From the NCBI RefSeq assembly GCF_029433855.1, contig NZ_JAROAU010000003.1, positions 368,034 to 432,033 on the forward strand: a stretch of DNA of 64,000 nucleotides, given 5' to 3'. This DNA is from Candidatus Kosakonia sp. 282A-S69 (GTDB taxonomy: Bacteria; Pseudomonadota; Gammaproteobacteria; Enterobacterales; Enterobacteriaceae). A model generated the notes under the pieces. The model searched no databases, was not told the origin of the DNA, and was given only the letters and a program-made list of their open reading frames with translations. Below, piece by piece: positions 11,703 through 19,420 of the stretch. The position numbers and the translations under genes were made by a program. Position 1 is the first letter of the stretch, and each line of letters begins with the position of its first letter.

Positions 11703-12801
11703 ATGTTTGAAATTAATCCGGTAAAAAATCGTATTCAGGACCTCACGGAGCGCTCCGACGTTCTTAGGGGGTATCTTTGACTATGACGCCAAGAAAGAGC
11801 GTCTGGAAGAAGTAAACGCCGAGCTGGAACAGCCGGACGTATGGAATGAGCCAGAGCGCGCACAGGCGCTCGGCAAAGAGCGCTCCTCGCTCGAAGCTAT
11901 CGTTGAGACGCTGGATCAGATGAGCCAGGGGCTGGAAGATGTCGCGGGCCTGCTGGAACTGGCCGTTGAAGCTGACGATGAAGAGACCTTCAACGAGGCC
12001 GTCGCCGAACTGGACGGGCTGGAAGAGAAGCTGGCGCAGCTTGAGTTCCGCCGCATGTTCTCCGGCGAGTATGACAGCGCCGACTGCTACCTCGATATTC
12101 AGGCTGGCTCCGGCGGTACCGAAGCGCAGGACTGGGCCAGCATGCTGACGCGCATGTATCTGCGCTGGGCAGAAGCGCGTGGTTTCAAAACCGAAATCAT
12201 CGAAGAGTCCGAGGGTGAAGTGGCGGGGATCAAATCCGTTACCATCAAAATCATTGGTGATTACGCCTACGGCTGGCTGCGTACCGAAACCGGCGTGCAC
12301 CGTCTGGTGCGTAAAAGCCCGTTCGACTCCGGCGGTCGCCGCCATACCTCGTTCAGCTCCGCGTTTGTCTATCCGGAAGTGGAAGACGATATCGATATCG
12401 AAATCAACCCGGCTGACCTGCGTATCGACGTTTACCGTGCTTCCGGCGCGGGTGGTCAGCACGTTAACCGTACTGAATCCGCAGTGCGTATTACCCACAT
12501 TCCGACCGGGTTGGTCACGCAGTGCCAGAATGACCGCTCTCAGCATAAAAACAAAGACCAGGCCATGAAGCAGATGAAAGCAAAGCTTTATGAGCTGGAG
12601 ATGCAGAAGAAAAATGCCGAGAAGCAGGCGATGGAAGACAACAAGTCCGACATCGGCTGGGGCAGCCAGATCCGTTCTTATGTCCTGGATGACTCCCGCA
12701 TCAAAGATCTGCGCACCGGGGTTGAAACCCGTAACACGCAGGCGGTGCTGGACGGCAGCCTGGATCAATTTATTGAAGCAAGTTTGAAAGCAGGGCTATG
12801 A
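11703..12801 (+). CDS. prfB: Peptide chain release factor 2 (programmed +1 frameshift)
   Basis: RF2 releases peptides at UAA and UGA. The coding sequence is join(11703..11777, 11779..12801), 365 residues, equal to E. coli. After 25 codons the zero frame meets UGA (11778-11780) in the site AGG GGG TAT CTT TGA C. The AGGGGG acts as an internal Shine-Dalgarno that drives the +1 slip, so RF2 controls its own synthesis. The SPF anticodon-like motif and the GGQ catalytic motif are intact. Position 246 is alanine (YRASGAGGQ). lysS follows after 9 bp. Confidence 0.98.
11766..11781 (+). promoter_or_regulatory. prfB +1 recoding site
   Basis: The sequence AGGGGGTATCTTTGAC holds the internal Shine-Dalgarno, the slippery CTT leucine codon and the in-frame UGA followed by C, a weak termination context. 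It matches the E. coli autoregulatory frameshift signal. Confidence 0.97.
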
Positions 12802-12810
12802 GGAACCAAC

Positions 12811-14328
12811 ATGTCTGAACAACAAGCACAGGGCGCTGACGCGGCAGTCGATCTTAATAATGAACTGAAAACCCGCCGTGAGAAGCTGGCGCTGTTGCGC
12901 GAGCAGGGCGTTCCGTTCCCGAACGACTTCCGTCGTGACCAGACCTCTGACAAGCTGCACGCCGAGTTCGATGGCAAAGAGAATGAAGAGCTGGAAGCGC
13001 TCGGCATTGAAGTTGCCGTTGCGGGCCGTATGATGACGCGCCGCATTATGGGCAAAGCCTCCTTTGTCACGCTGCAGGATGTGGGCGGTCGTATTCAGCT
13101 CTATGTTTCCCGCGACGATCTGGCGGAAGGCATCTACAACGAGCAGTTCAAAAAGTGGGATCTCGGCGATATCCTCGGCGCACGTGGCAAGCTGTTCAAG
13201 ACCAAGACCGGCGAGCTGTCGATCCACTGCACCGAGCTGCGTCTGCTGACCAAAGCCCTGCGCCCGTTGCCGGACAAGTTCCACGGCCTGCAGGATCAGG
13301 AAGCGCGCTACCGTCAGCGCTATCTCGATCTGATCGCCAACGAAGAGTCACGTAACACCTTCAAGATTCGCTCCCGCATCATGGCCGGCATTCGCCAGTT
13401 CATGGTCAACCGCGACTTTATGGAAGTGGAAACCCCGATGATGCAGGTGATCCCTGGCGGCGCCTCCGCGCGTCCGTTTATCACCCATCACAACGCGCTC
13501 GATCTCGACATGTACCTGCGTATCGCGCCGGAGCTTTACCTCAAACGTCTGGTGGTCGGTGGCTTCGATCGCGTGTTCGAGATCAACCGTAACTTCCGTA
13601 ACGAAGGCATCTCCGTACGCCATAACCCAGAGTTCACCATGATGGAGCTCTATATGGCGTATGCAGATTACAAGGATCTGATCGAGCTGACCGAATCCCT
13701 GTTCCGCACGCTGGCGCAGGATATTCTCGGTACCACCGAAGTGCCTTACGGCGAGCAGGTGTTCGACTTCGGCAAGCCGTTTGAAAAGCTGACCATGCGC
13801 GAAGCGATCAAGAAGTACCGTCCGGAGACCGAGATGGGCGACCTGGATAACTTCGACAGCGCGAAAGCGATTGCTGAAAGCATCGGTATCAAGGTTGAGA
13901 AGAGCTGGGGTCTGGGCCGTATCGTGACCGAGATCTTCGAAGAGGTGGCGGAAGCGCACCTGATTCAGCCGACCTTCATCACCGAATACCCGGCAGAGGT
14001 CTCTCCGCTGGCGCGCCGTAACGACGACAATCCGGAAATTACCGACCGCTTCGAGTTCTTTATCGGCGGCCGCGAAATCGGTAACGGCTTTAGCGAGCTG
14101 AACGATGCCGAGGACCAGGCGAAGCGTTTTGCCGACCAGGTCGCAGCGAAAGACGCGGGCGATGACGAAGCGATGTTCTATGACGAAGACTATGTCACCG
14201 CGCTGGAGCATGGTCTGCCGCCGACGGCGGGTCTGGGCATCGGTATCGACCGTATGGTGATGCTGTTTACCAACAGCCACACCATTCGCGATGTGATCCT
14301 CTTCCCGGCGATGCGTCCGGTTAAATAA
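12811..14328 (+). CDS. lysS: Lysyl-tRNA synthetase, class II
   Basis: A 505-residue class II aminoacyl-tRNA synthetase that charges tRNA-Lys. It has an N-terminal OB-fold anticodon-binding domain (about residues 60-150) and a class II core. Motif 2 is in [20 protein letters not shown], and motif 3 near the end is [13 protein letters not shown]. Length and N-terminus match E. coli LysS. An AGGA lies just before the ATG. It is co-transcribed with prfB and ends at a strong terminator. Confidence 0.98.
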   Translation: MSEQQAQGADAAVDLNNELKTRREKLALLREQGVPFPNDFRRDQTSDKLHAEFDGKENEELEALGIEVAVAGRMMTRRIMGKASFVTLQDVGGRIQLYVSRDDLAEGIYNEQFKKWDLGDILGARGKLFKTKTGELSIHCTELRLLTKALRPLPDKFHGLQDQEARYRQRYLDLIANEESRNTFKIRSRIMAGIRQFMVNRDFMEVETPMMQVIPGGASARPFITHHNALDLDMYLRIAPELYLKRLVVGGFDRVFEINRNFRNEGISVRHNPEFTMMELYMAYADYKDLIELTESLFRTLAQDILGTTEVPYGEQVFDFGKPFEKLTMREAIKKYRPETEMGDLDNFDSAKAIAESIGIKVEKSWGLGRIVTEIFEEVAEAHLIQPTFITEYPAEVSPLARRNDDNPEITDRFEFFIGGREIGNGFSELNDAEDQAKRFADQVAAKDAGDDEAMFYDEDYVTALEHGLPPTAGLGIGIDRMVMLFTNSHTIRDVILFPAMRPVK

Positions 14329-14342
14329 CCGCTAATCGCCAG

Positions 14343-14376
14343 AAGCCCCGACGTTCACGCGCCGGGGCTTTTTTTA
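14343..14376 (+). terminator. Intrinsic terminator after lysS
   Basis: AAGCCCCG and CGGGGCTT form an 8-bp stem with a 12-base loop, and the T run continues to 14376. It ends the recJ-prfB-lysS transcript. Confidence 0.92.
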
Positions 14377-14392
14377 TTGCTCTGTGAAAGGG

Positions 14393-14420
14393 TTGGCATC
14401 CCACGTATGGCTGCTATGAT
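14393..14420 (+). promoter_or_regulatory. Candidate sigma-70 promoter for actS/ygeR
   Basis: A -35 TTGGCA (14393-14398), a 16-base spacer and a -10 TATGAT (14415-14420) lie between the lysS terminator and the actS start. Each hexamer matches 5 of 6 consensus bases. Confidence 0.5.
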
Positions 14421-14452
14421 ATGTCGCCTGTTAATTTATTCGAGGAGTGGTT

Positions 14453-15181
14453 TTGCGCGCAGGACGCCTGATGAGTAACCCGTTTTGCATGGTCATGTGC
14501 CTGGCATTTACACTGCTGCTGGCGGGCTGTGCGGGGAGTAATTCGACCGGAAGCTACGCAGGCGCGACCTACACGGTCAAGCGCGGCGATACCCTGTACC
14601 GAATTTCGCGCATGACCGGCACCAGCGTAAAAGAGCTGGCGAGCATGAATGGCATTTCGCCACCCTATACCATTGAAGTGGGGCAGCGGCTGAAAGTTAA
14701 AGGGGCGTCGAAAGGTTCATCCTCCTCCGGCAAGCTGGCGAAAGTGCGCCCCTCCTCGTCGGTGCCGCAATCCTCCTGGCCGCCCGTTGGGCAACGCTGC
14801 TGGCGCTGGCCGACCAGCGGGAAAGTGATCCTTACCTATTCCAACTCTGACGGTGGCAATAAAGGCATTGATATCGCCGGGTCGCGCGGGCAGCCGATTT
14901 ACGCTGCCGGTGCCGGGAAAGTGGTCTATGTCGGCAGCCAGCTTCGCGGCTATGGCAACCTGATCATGATTAAGCACAGCGAAGATTACATCACCGCTTA
15001 TGCGCACAATGAGACGCTGCTGGTCAATAATGGCCAGAGCGTTAAGTCCGGGCAGAAGATTGCCACCATGGGCAGCAGCGATGCCGATTCGGTGCGCCTG
15101 CACTTCCAGCTGCGTTATCGCGCGACGGCCATCGATCCGCTGCGCTATTTACCGCCGCAGGGCAGCGTACCGAAGTGTTAA
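14453..15181 (+). CDS. actS: LytM-domain lipoprotein ActS (YgeR), amidase activator
   Basis: A 242-residue outer-membrane lipoprotein with lipobox LLAG-Cys26, a LysM domain at about residues 41-84 (TYTVKRGDTLYRISRMTG) and a C-terminal M23/LytM domain. In E. coli ActS activates peptidoglycan amidases, mainly AmiC, and overlaps functionally with NlpD and EnvC. The metal-binding histidines are lost: GIDI replaces HxGxD and LHFQ replaces HxH. This is the pattern of a regulatory, non-hydrolytic LytM protein. I chose TTG 14453 because GAGGAG precedes it and the E. coli protein begins at the matching AGRL. Confidence 0.93.
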   Translation: MRAGRLMSNPFCMVMCLAFTLLLAGCAGSNSTGSYAGATYTVKRGDTLYRISRMTGTSVKELASMNGISPPYTIEVGQRLKVKGASKGSSSSGKLAKVRPSSSVPQSSWPPVGQRCWRWPTSGKVILTYSNSDGGNKGIDIAGSRGQPIYAAGAGKVVYVGSQLRGYGNLIMIKHSEDYITAYAHNETLLVNNGQSVKSGQKIATMGSSDADSVRLHFQLRYRATAIDPLRYLPPQGSVPKC

Positions 15182-15186
15182 TCTGC

Positions 15187-15219
15187 GCGCTAACAGGCGA
15201 GAAATTAACCTGTTAGCGC
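15187..15219. repeat. Perfect inverted repeat after actS
   Basis: GCGCTAACAGG (15187-15197) and CCTGTTAGCGC (15209-15219) form an 11-bp perfect stem with an 11-base loop. There is no T tract, so it is a weak terminator candidate or transcript-end hairpin. Confidence 0.6.
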
Positions 15220-15228
15220 ATCGGTGGG

Positions 15229-15256
15229 TTGTCAGGCGCGATGTAAGGTCTATAAT
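15229..15256 (+). promoter_or_regulatory. Promoter of tRNA-Gly(CCC)
   Basis: TTGTCA (15229-15234), a 16-base spacer and a perfect TATAAT (15251-15256) lie 17 bases before the mature tRNA 5' end. Confidence 0.75.
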
Positions 15257-15273
15257 GCCTGAGCACTTCGAAA

Positions 15274-15347
15274 GCGGGCGTAGTTCAATGGTAGAACGAG
15301 AGCTTCCCAAGCTCTATACGAGGGTTCGATTCCCTTCGCCCGCTCCA
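15274..15347 (+). tRNA. glyU: tRNA-Gly, anticodon CCC
   Basis: A 74-nt gene with the 3' CCA encoded. The acceptor stem GCGGGCG/CGCCCGC is fully paired, the D arm is GTTC...GAAC, and the anticodon stem AGAGC/GCTCT holds the loop TTCCCAA (anticodon 15306-15308). The T arm is GAGGG-TTCGATT-CCCTT with a standard T loop. E. coli glyU encodes the same isoacceptor in the same region near ygeR. The DNA downstream differs from K-12, but no duplicated tRNA 3' end was found that would mark an integrated element. Confidence 0.97.
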
Positions 15348-15556
15348 GTTTTTTCTCTCTCAATTCTCCGGCTTTCTGTAACGTATCTTTCTCGTTTATG
15401 CAATGACGCTTATCGCGGTCATATTTCTATGGTCGTTACAGCAGCGGCTTGATTTAGTGTCGTTACAGCAGCTTGATGTGGGAGATAAAGCCAGGCGTCG
15501 CGGCATCAGTAGAGGCAGGCGGTACATCGCCCGTCAGCACTGATGCCGGAAAGCGA

Positions 15557-15973
15557 TTAATTATGGGTTGTGTCCTGACCGCCGAAGATATTGGCACGGC
15601 TGCTGGAAGAGCTGCCGTCACTGTTTCTTGTATCCTGTCCGTCGAAGATATTGGCACGGCTGCTGGAAGAGCTGCCATCGCTGTATCGTGTGTCCTGACC
15701 GTCAAAAATATTGGCGCGGCTGCTGGAAGAGCTGCCGTCACTGTTTTGCGTATCCTGACCGCCGAAGATATTGGCTCTGCTGCTTGAAGTTCTGCCGTCG
15801 CTATATTTCGTGTCCTGCCCACCGAAAATGTTGGAGCGGCTGCTGGATGTGGTGCCATCGTCATAGCGGCAATCCTGACCGCCGAAAATATTGGCGCGGC
15901 AGCTGTCCGCCATCGCGCTATTCAGCGAGCCGGCAAATAGAAAAAAACCTAAAAACAGTGCCCTGGTATTCAT
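15557..15973 (-). CDS. Secreted protein with six 20-residue tandem repeats, function unknown
   Basis: A 138-residue protein with a Sec signal peptide (residues 1-22, cleavage after AMA). It is followed almost entirely by repeats of consensus SRANIFGGQDTRYSDGSSSS: five full units and a partial sixth. The only two mature cysteines are in the first unit (DSC and QDC), so a disulfide may cap the array. The repeats are rich in Ser, Asp, Gly and Asn, with just Ile and Phe as hydrophobic positions, which suggests a repetitive beta structure rather than a globular fold (inference). AGAGAG precedes the ATG at 15973. I do not recognise the family. Confidence 0.75.
   Translation of the reverse strand: MNTRALFLGFFLFAGSLNSAMADSCRANIFGGQDCRYDDGTTSSSRSNIFGGQDTKYSDGRTSSSRANIFGGQDTQNSDGSSSSSRANIFDGQDTRYSDGSSSSSRANIFDGQDTRNSDGSSSSSRANIFGGQDTTHN
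15575..15910. repeat. 60-bp tandem repeat array (coding)
   Basis: The motif (G/A)CCGAA(G/A)AT(A/G)TTGG recurs every 60 bp exactly, near 15581, 15641, 15701, 15761, 15821 and 15881. Units differ by base changes, not length, so the reading frame is kept throughout. Copies in the 3' part of the gene are most alike, as expected for recent duplication or gene conversion. Confidence 0.9.
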
Positions 15974-16074
15974 AGCGTCTCTCTGAAAAGTGATGTTATC
16001 CGCGGATAAGGGAAAACTGAATCAGCACGAATTATGCCTGACACCTCCTGGATGTCATCCCCTGGCTCTGGTAG

Positions 16075-16398
16075 TTATCGCAGCCCTTCCACACTTTCAG
16101 CGGACAACATCATGACCGTCTTCAGGCTGGTTTCAATGCAGCTTACAATCGCTTCTCGCGGGCCACTGCGCCACGCCTCGCTGGCGTAAAAGGCCTCCAG
16201 CGCCGCAGTCATGCTCTCCTGGCTGGTAAAAGCGCGGATCAGACAGTAGCAATCAGGGTCATGCAATGAATTGCCGAACCTTACGACATCAATGCCGTGG
16301 CGCTGATGAAGCGGAACGCTGATCTCCTGCATGATGGCGTGAAACTTCGCGCCGCTTCCCTCACGCAGGGTGTATTGCACTATCTCGACGGTTTTCAT
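16075..16398 (-). CDS. NIPSNAP / ABM-like small protein
   Basis: A 107-residue protein beginning MKTVEIVQYTLREG. It looks like a ferredoxin-like (dimeric alpha/beta barrel) protein of the NIPSNAP or antibiotic-biosynthesis-monooxygenase type: EIVQYTL strand, FHAIMQEI helix, FGNSLHDPDCYCLIRAF strand pair and AFYASEAWRSGPREAI near the C-terminus. I chose the ATG at 16398 because a GGAG lies 9 bases upstream; earlier GTG and ATG codons are too close to that site. The function is unknown. It shares its strand with the next small gene, 24 bp apart. Confidence 0.7.
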   Translation of the reverse strand: MKTVEIVQYTLREGSGAKFHAIMQEISVPLHQRHGIDVVRFGNSLHDPDCYCLIRAFTSQESMTAALEAFYASEAWRSGPREAIVSCIETSLKTVMMLSAESVEGLR

Positions 16399-16422
16399 TC
16401 GTTTCATCTCCACTGGGTGCCG

Positions 16423-16650
16423 CTACGCCAGCATCACTTTACACGCCAGCACGATTAAACAGAGCGTACTGGCGATCTGCATAAGTCGAAAAACACGTCT
16501 GATATGACGCCACTGATAGCGCTCGCGGGCGTTCGCCTCAGCTATAGCCGGGGAGAGAGGCGTTGTTCTTCTCTTTTTCATAAAGAGTTGCGCCACCCAT
16601 GCGACAAGCAGAACAACTACGATCACTTTAAGAAATAGGGGGTTATCCAT
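16423..16650 (-). CDS. Small two-helix membrane protein, unknown
   Basis: A 75-residue protein starting MDNPLFLKVIVVVLL. It has hydrophobic segments at about residues 5-22 and 54-72, joined by a basic, charged loop (KKRRTT, ERYQWRHIRR). An in-frame start further upstream would put 20 polar residues before the first helix, which looks less likely. The Shine-Dalgarno is weak. It may be co-transcribed with the NIPSNAP-like gene downstream on the same strand. No family recognised. Confidence 0.55.
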   Translation of the reverse strand: MDNPLFLKVIVVVLLVAWVAQLFMKKRRTTPLSPAIAEANARERYQWRHIRRVFRLMQIASTLCLIVLACKVMLA

Positions 16651-16759
16651 GTTCAGCCGCTTCTGCTTACGATAGGTACACGCAGAGTAACCTAAAGACG
16701 GCACATTCACTATGGGTATGTTTCACATCATTCACAGAGACGCAGTTTATAGGACACGG

Positions 16760-16816
16760 TACCAGATTTGTTTCGCATAACTATTCCTTATACGGAATAA
16801 CTATTCATGTCTGGTA
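16760..16816. promoter_or_regulatory. Nested inverted repeats, candidate operator of the LysE-type gene
   Basis: An outer pair TACCAGA (16760-16766) and TCTGGTA (16810-16816) encloses an inner palindrome TATTCC-TTATAC-GGAATA (16782-16799). A direct repeat of ATAACTATTC also occurs. The cluster lies 55-110 bases upstream of the exporter start, in the divergent gap with the 75-residue membrane protein gene. Confidence 0.45.
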
Positions 16817-16870
16817 TGGATTAATGCCTCACTCCGATGTTAAGTTATGCTTCTGAATATGGAGGGAGTG

Positions 16871-17515
16871 ATGCTGGATATTACGCATTTTGGGCTGTTC
16901 GCCCTGTCAGTTTTTCTGTTATCGGTGACGCCGGGGCCGGATATGGCTTATGTCATCGGGCAAAGCGTGGCTAACGGGCGTCGCGCCGGGGTGATCTCCG
17001 CGGCGGGCGTGGCGTTGGGCAGTTGTACGCATGCCGTGGCAAGCGCCGTCGGGTTAACGGCGCTAATCACCGCCTCACCGCTGATGTTCACGGTGATTAA
17101 ATACCTCGGCGCAGCTTACCTGCTCTACCTCGGCAGTAAGTTGATCCTCGGCACATTCACCAAACCACGCGTTGAGGGCGAGGAGAGTGCGCCCATCAAA
17201 GTAAAAGTGACAACCCGCACACTGCTCTCCCGTGGGTTTATCACCACCCTTACCAACCCGAAAGTGCTGCTCTTTTTTATCTCATTCTTTCCGCAGTTCG
17301 TGGTTGCGGATGGCGATCACCATGCTGCTTCATTTCTTATCCTCGGGTTCGCCTACGCGCTGATCGCCTTTCTCACCGATATCTCTTTCGCCCTGCTGGC
17401 AGGCAGCGCGGCGGGCGCGGTATCGCAAAACAGAGGGCTGCAAAAGCTGCTCGACCGCATTGTCGGCGCCACGTTTATTGGACTGGGGATCCGCCTGGCA
17501 CTCACGAAGCGCTAA
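16871..17515 (+). CDS. LysE/RhtB-family amino acid exporter
   Basis: A 214-residue inner-membrane protein with about six hydrophobic segments and the family hallmark TPGPDMAYVIGQS near the N-terminus. NPKVLLFFISFFPQFV follows in the fourth segment. RhtB-type proteins export homoserine, threonine or related compounds; the substrate here is not determined. I chose the ATG at 16871, directly after GGAGGGAGTG; upstream in-frame codons lack such a site. The upstream nested palindromes may be its operator. Confidence 0.88.
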   Translation: MLDITHFGLFALSVFLLSVTPGPDMAYVIGQSVANGRRAGVISAAGVALGSCTHAVASAVGLTALITASPLMFTVIKYLGAAYLLYLGSKLILGTFTKPRVEGEESAPIKVKVTTRTLLSRGFITTLTNPKVLLFFISFFPQFVVADGDHHAASFLILGFAYALIAFLTDISFALLAGSAAGAVSQNRGLQKLLDRIVGATFIGLGIRLALTKR

Positions 17516-17583
17516 GCGAAGATACGCATAAAGAGGCGCAGCGCTGGCTCTGTGCGCCGATGAGTAAATACGCAGCGGGTTAT

Positions 17584-18369
17584 TCAGATGAGAGTTTCGA
17601 TCTGCTTAAGCCAGTCGGGTAAATAGCAGCGATACCAGTGCTGAAAACGCGGGAAATCGGCTTTCTGCCGAGTGTGAAGAAGCGTGATCACTTCGCTGAC
17701 AATCCACGCTTTCGCTAAGGCAATATCGCGCACAAGATCATTTTCTGACAGTGGATTAACGCGGCAGTAGCGCGTCGCGAGACGTTGATACGCTTCAGGC
17801 GAGCCCATGCCCTTTATCAGCGGCGCTAAATCAATAGCCGGGTTGCCGGTGCTGAACCGCTCCCAGTCAAAGAGCACAAACTCGCCATTCTCGCGCTGCC
17901 CCCAGTTTCCGGCGTTACTGTCGCCCGAAATTAAGCCCGCTGTGGCAAACAGGCTGGCGCTCCCACGCTGGCAGCGGCGCATTATGCGGGCGGCTTCTTC
18001 CGGTAAAGCGAGCAGTTGCAGGCTCTGTTCCAGCTGGGCGTCGGGCCAGCGATGCATGTGGTAGCGCCACTTTTTATCTGGCGCAACGCGGTGTAAGCGC
18101 GCCAGCATCGATACGATGGCGTCGCAGTCCACACTCTCCTGGCTTACCGGCAGGGGGATCGCTTCAAGGGTGAGGGCGCGCGCATCCGCATCGGCTGCCA
18201 GCAAGGCTGGCGTGAAGATTTTCGCGTGGTTCAGCTGCGGCGCAACCTGGTGGTAGAAGGCGTACTCGACGTTGCTGACCGGCGCTTTCTCAATCACGGT
18301 TATTCCGGCGGCATTAACCCGCTTCACCACCCGCGCGGCGCCCATCTGCGCCAGATTCTCCGTTGTCAT
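17584..18369 (-). CDS. Aminoglycoside/choline kinase-like phosphotransferase (APH family)
   Basis: A 261-residue kinase-like protein. The Brenner catalytic loop is LISGDSNAGNWGQ, giving Asp and Asn in place for catalysis and Mg2+ binding, with serine replacing the usual His. The DFG-like metal motif follows as LFDWERFSTGNPAIDLAPL. A short N-terminal lobe (VIEKAPVSNVEYAFYHQVAP) carries the Lys/Glu region. Natural substrates of such proteins range from sugars to amino alcohols, so resistance should not be assumed. It is divergent from the RsbW-like gene. Confidence 0.78.
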   Translation of the reverse strand: MTTENLAQMGAARVVKRVNAAGITVIEKAPVSNVEYAFYHQVAPQLNHAKIFTPALLAADADARALTLEAIPLPVSQESVDCDAIVSMLARLHRVAPDKKWRYHMHRWPDAQLEQSLQLLALPEEAARIMRRCQRGSASLFATAGLISGDSNAGNWGQRENGEFVLFDWERFSTGNPAIDLAPLIKGMGSPEAYQRLATRYCRVNPLSENDLVRDIALAKAWIVSEVITLLHTRQKADFPRFQHWYRCYLPDWLKQIETLI

Positions 18370-18475
18370 CGATGCTCCACGGTGAAGACATTGTGATAAC
18401 AGGCAGAGTAAAGGCTATCACCGCACCTGTCACGGTTCGGCGTTTTCGCCCCTTGCTGATTGGCTGAGCGCGCAG

Positions 18476-18838
18476 ATGGCCGCGTTGCCGGTGGACGAGG
18501 CCTGGCGTTTTTCCCTCGATCTGGCGGTGTGTGAAGTGGCGACCAATATTATTCGCCATAGCCTGCACGAGCAGGCTGCAGCCACATTCAGCATTGCGTT
18601 TGCCGCCAGCGCGCAGGCGGTGGAGCTGACGTTCCGCGATAACGGCGAGCCGTTTCCCGCGGAACGCTTAGAGGTGGCACAGCAGGAAAAGGGTCTTGAG
18701 ATGGCACCGGATCTGGAGAGCGGACGCGGGCTGAAGCTCATCCTGCTCAGCGTGGACTGCTTTAGGGTGCAGCGGCAGGCTGGCGTTAATATCACCACGC
18801 TGTGCAAAAAATGGGGAGTTGAAGCGGCGAGCCGCTAA
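18476..18838 (+). CDS. RsbW-like ATP-binding anti-sigma/serine kinase, orphan
   Basis: A GHKL ATPase of the RsbW/SpoIIAB type, 120 residues from this ATG. The N box is LAVCEVATNIIRH (about residues 17-29), the G1 box FRDNGEPFP, and the G2 box SGRGLKLI. Such proteins bind a partner such as a sigma factor or response protein and phosphorylate a STAS anti-anti-sigma factor. No STAS, PP2C phosphatase or sigma gene is adjacent. The frame stays open upstream to 18386 and encodes family-like residues (SPLADWLSAQM), but it has no ATG, GTG or TTG there. The N-terminus is therefore truncated or uses an unusual start. Confidence 0.7.
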   Translation: MAALPVDEAWRFSLDLAVCEVATNIIRHSLHEQAAATFSIAFAASAQAVELTFRDNGEPFPAERLEVAQQEKGLEMAPDLESGRGLKLILLSVDCFRVQRQAGVNITTLCKKWGVEAASR

Positions 18839-18882
18839 CTCTTATGCTGGAACCCGGGTTAAGCGCAAACGGGAGCCATTAC

Positions 18883-19398
18883 ATGGGCATTGATGAGAGA
18901 CCTCACGACGGGCCAACGCTGCATATTCTTTGCGGCAAAATCGCGTCAGGTAAATCGACCCTTGCGGCAACGCTTGCGCAAAAGCCGGGTAGCGTGGTGC
19001 TCAGTGAAGATAGCTGGCTGGCGCTGCTGTTTAAAGAGTCGATGCACAGCGTCGAGGATTATCTGCACTACTCCGCGGTGCTTAAGCGGGCGATTAAGCC
19101 GCATGTCATTGCCCTGTTACAGGCCGGAGTCGATGTGATCCTCGATTTTCCCGCCAATACCGTCGCCAGCCGTCAGTGGATGATGTCGATTATTCAGGAC
19201 GCCGGGGCGCAGCATCTGCTGCACTATCTCGCGGTAAGTAATGAAGCATGTAAAGCGCGCCTGCGCCAGCGCAATGCGGCGGGCAACCACGATTTCGCCG
19301 CTACCGACGCGCAGTTTGAGCGGATTACCCGCTACTTTGTGCCGCCCGCCGATGAAGAGGGTTTTAATGTGCGGCGCTATGAAGAGGAGCACCGGTAA
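18883..19398 (+). CDS. P-loop ATPase/kinase, AAA_33 type
   Basis: A 171-residue P-loop protein with Walker A GKIASGKST at about residues 17-25. It has a substrate/lid-like Ser-Glu-Asp-Ser motif, DVILDFPANT as a probable Walker B region, and arginine-rich CKARLRQRN near the C-terminus. This resembles small zeta-toxin-like or shikimate/gluconate-kinase-like phosphotransferases of unknown substrate. The start at 18883 has GGGAG 7 bases upstream; an ATG at 18844 has none. The stop codon lies in the loop of a perfect hairpin shared with convergent uxuA. Confidence 0.75.
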   Translation: MGIDERPHDGPTLHILCGKIASGKSTLAATLAQKPGSVVLSEDSWLALLFKESMHSVEDYLHYSAVLKRAIKPHVIALLQAGVDVILDFPANTVASRQWMMSIIQDAGAQHLLHYLAVSNEACKARLRQRNAAGNHDFAATDAQFERITRYFVPPADEEGFNVRRYEEEHR

Positions 19399-19408
19399 AC
19401 ACCGGTGC
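19389..19408. terminator. Perfect hairpin between convergent kinase and uxuA genes
   Basis: GCACCGGT and ACCGGTGC pair over an AAAC loop that holds the upstream gene's stop codon. It lies 13 bases after the uxuA stop on the other strand. It lacks a T tract, so any termination would be weak or Rho-assisted. Confidence 0.4.
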
Positions 19409-19420
19409 TGCCTGGCAGGG

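Noticed and set aside
11703-11780. Early stop in prfB read as a pseudogene
   Set aside because: The UGA sits in the canonical recoding site, and the +1 frame continues to a full 365-residue RF2.
15274-15347. tRNA-Gly as the attachment site of an integrated element
   Set aside because: No integrase follows, and I found no second copy of the tRNA 3' end in the downstream accessory DNA.
15575-15910. Possible CRISPR-like array because of regular spacing
   Set aside because: The full 60-bp unit is repeated, with no unique spacers, and lies inside a reading frame.
15473-15975. Plus-strand repetitive frames opposite the repeat protein, rich in Cys/Trp/Arg or Ala/Gly
   Set aside because: They arise from the 60-bp periodicity, which keeps every frame open. 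Only the minus-strand frame has a signal peptide and a Shine-Dalgarno.
17584-18369. APH-type kinase as an antibiotic-resistance gene
   Set aside because: The catalytic loop is typical of the broad choline/aminoglycoside kinase superfamily, with no close match to a resistance enzyme and no mobile context.
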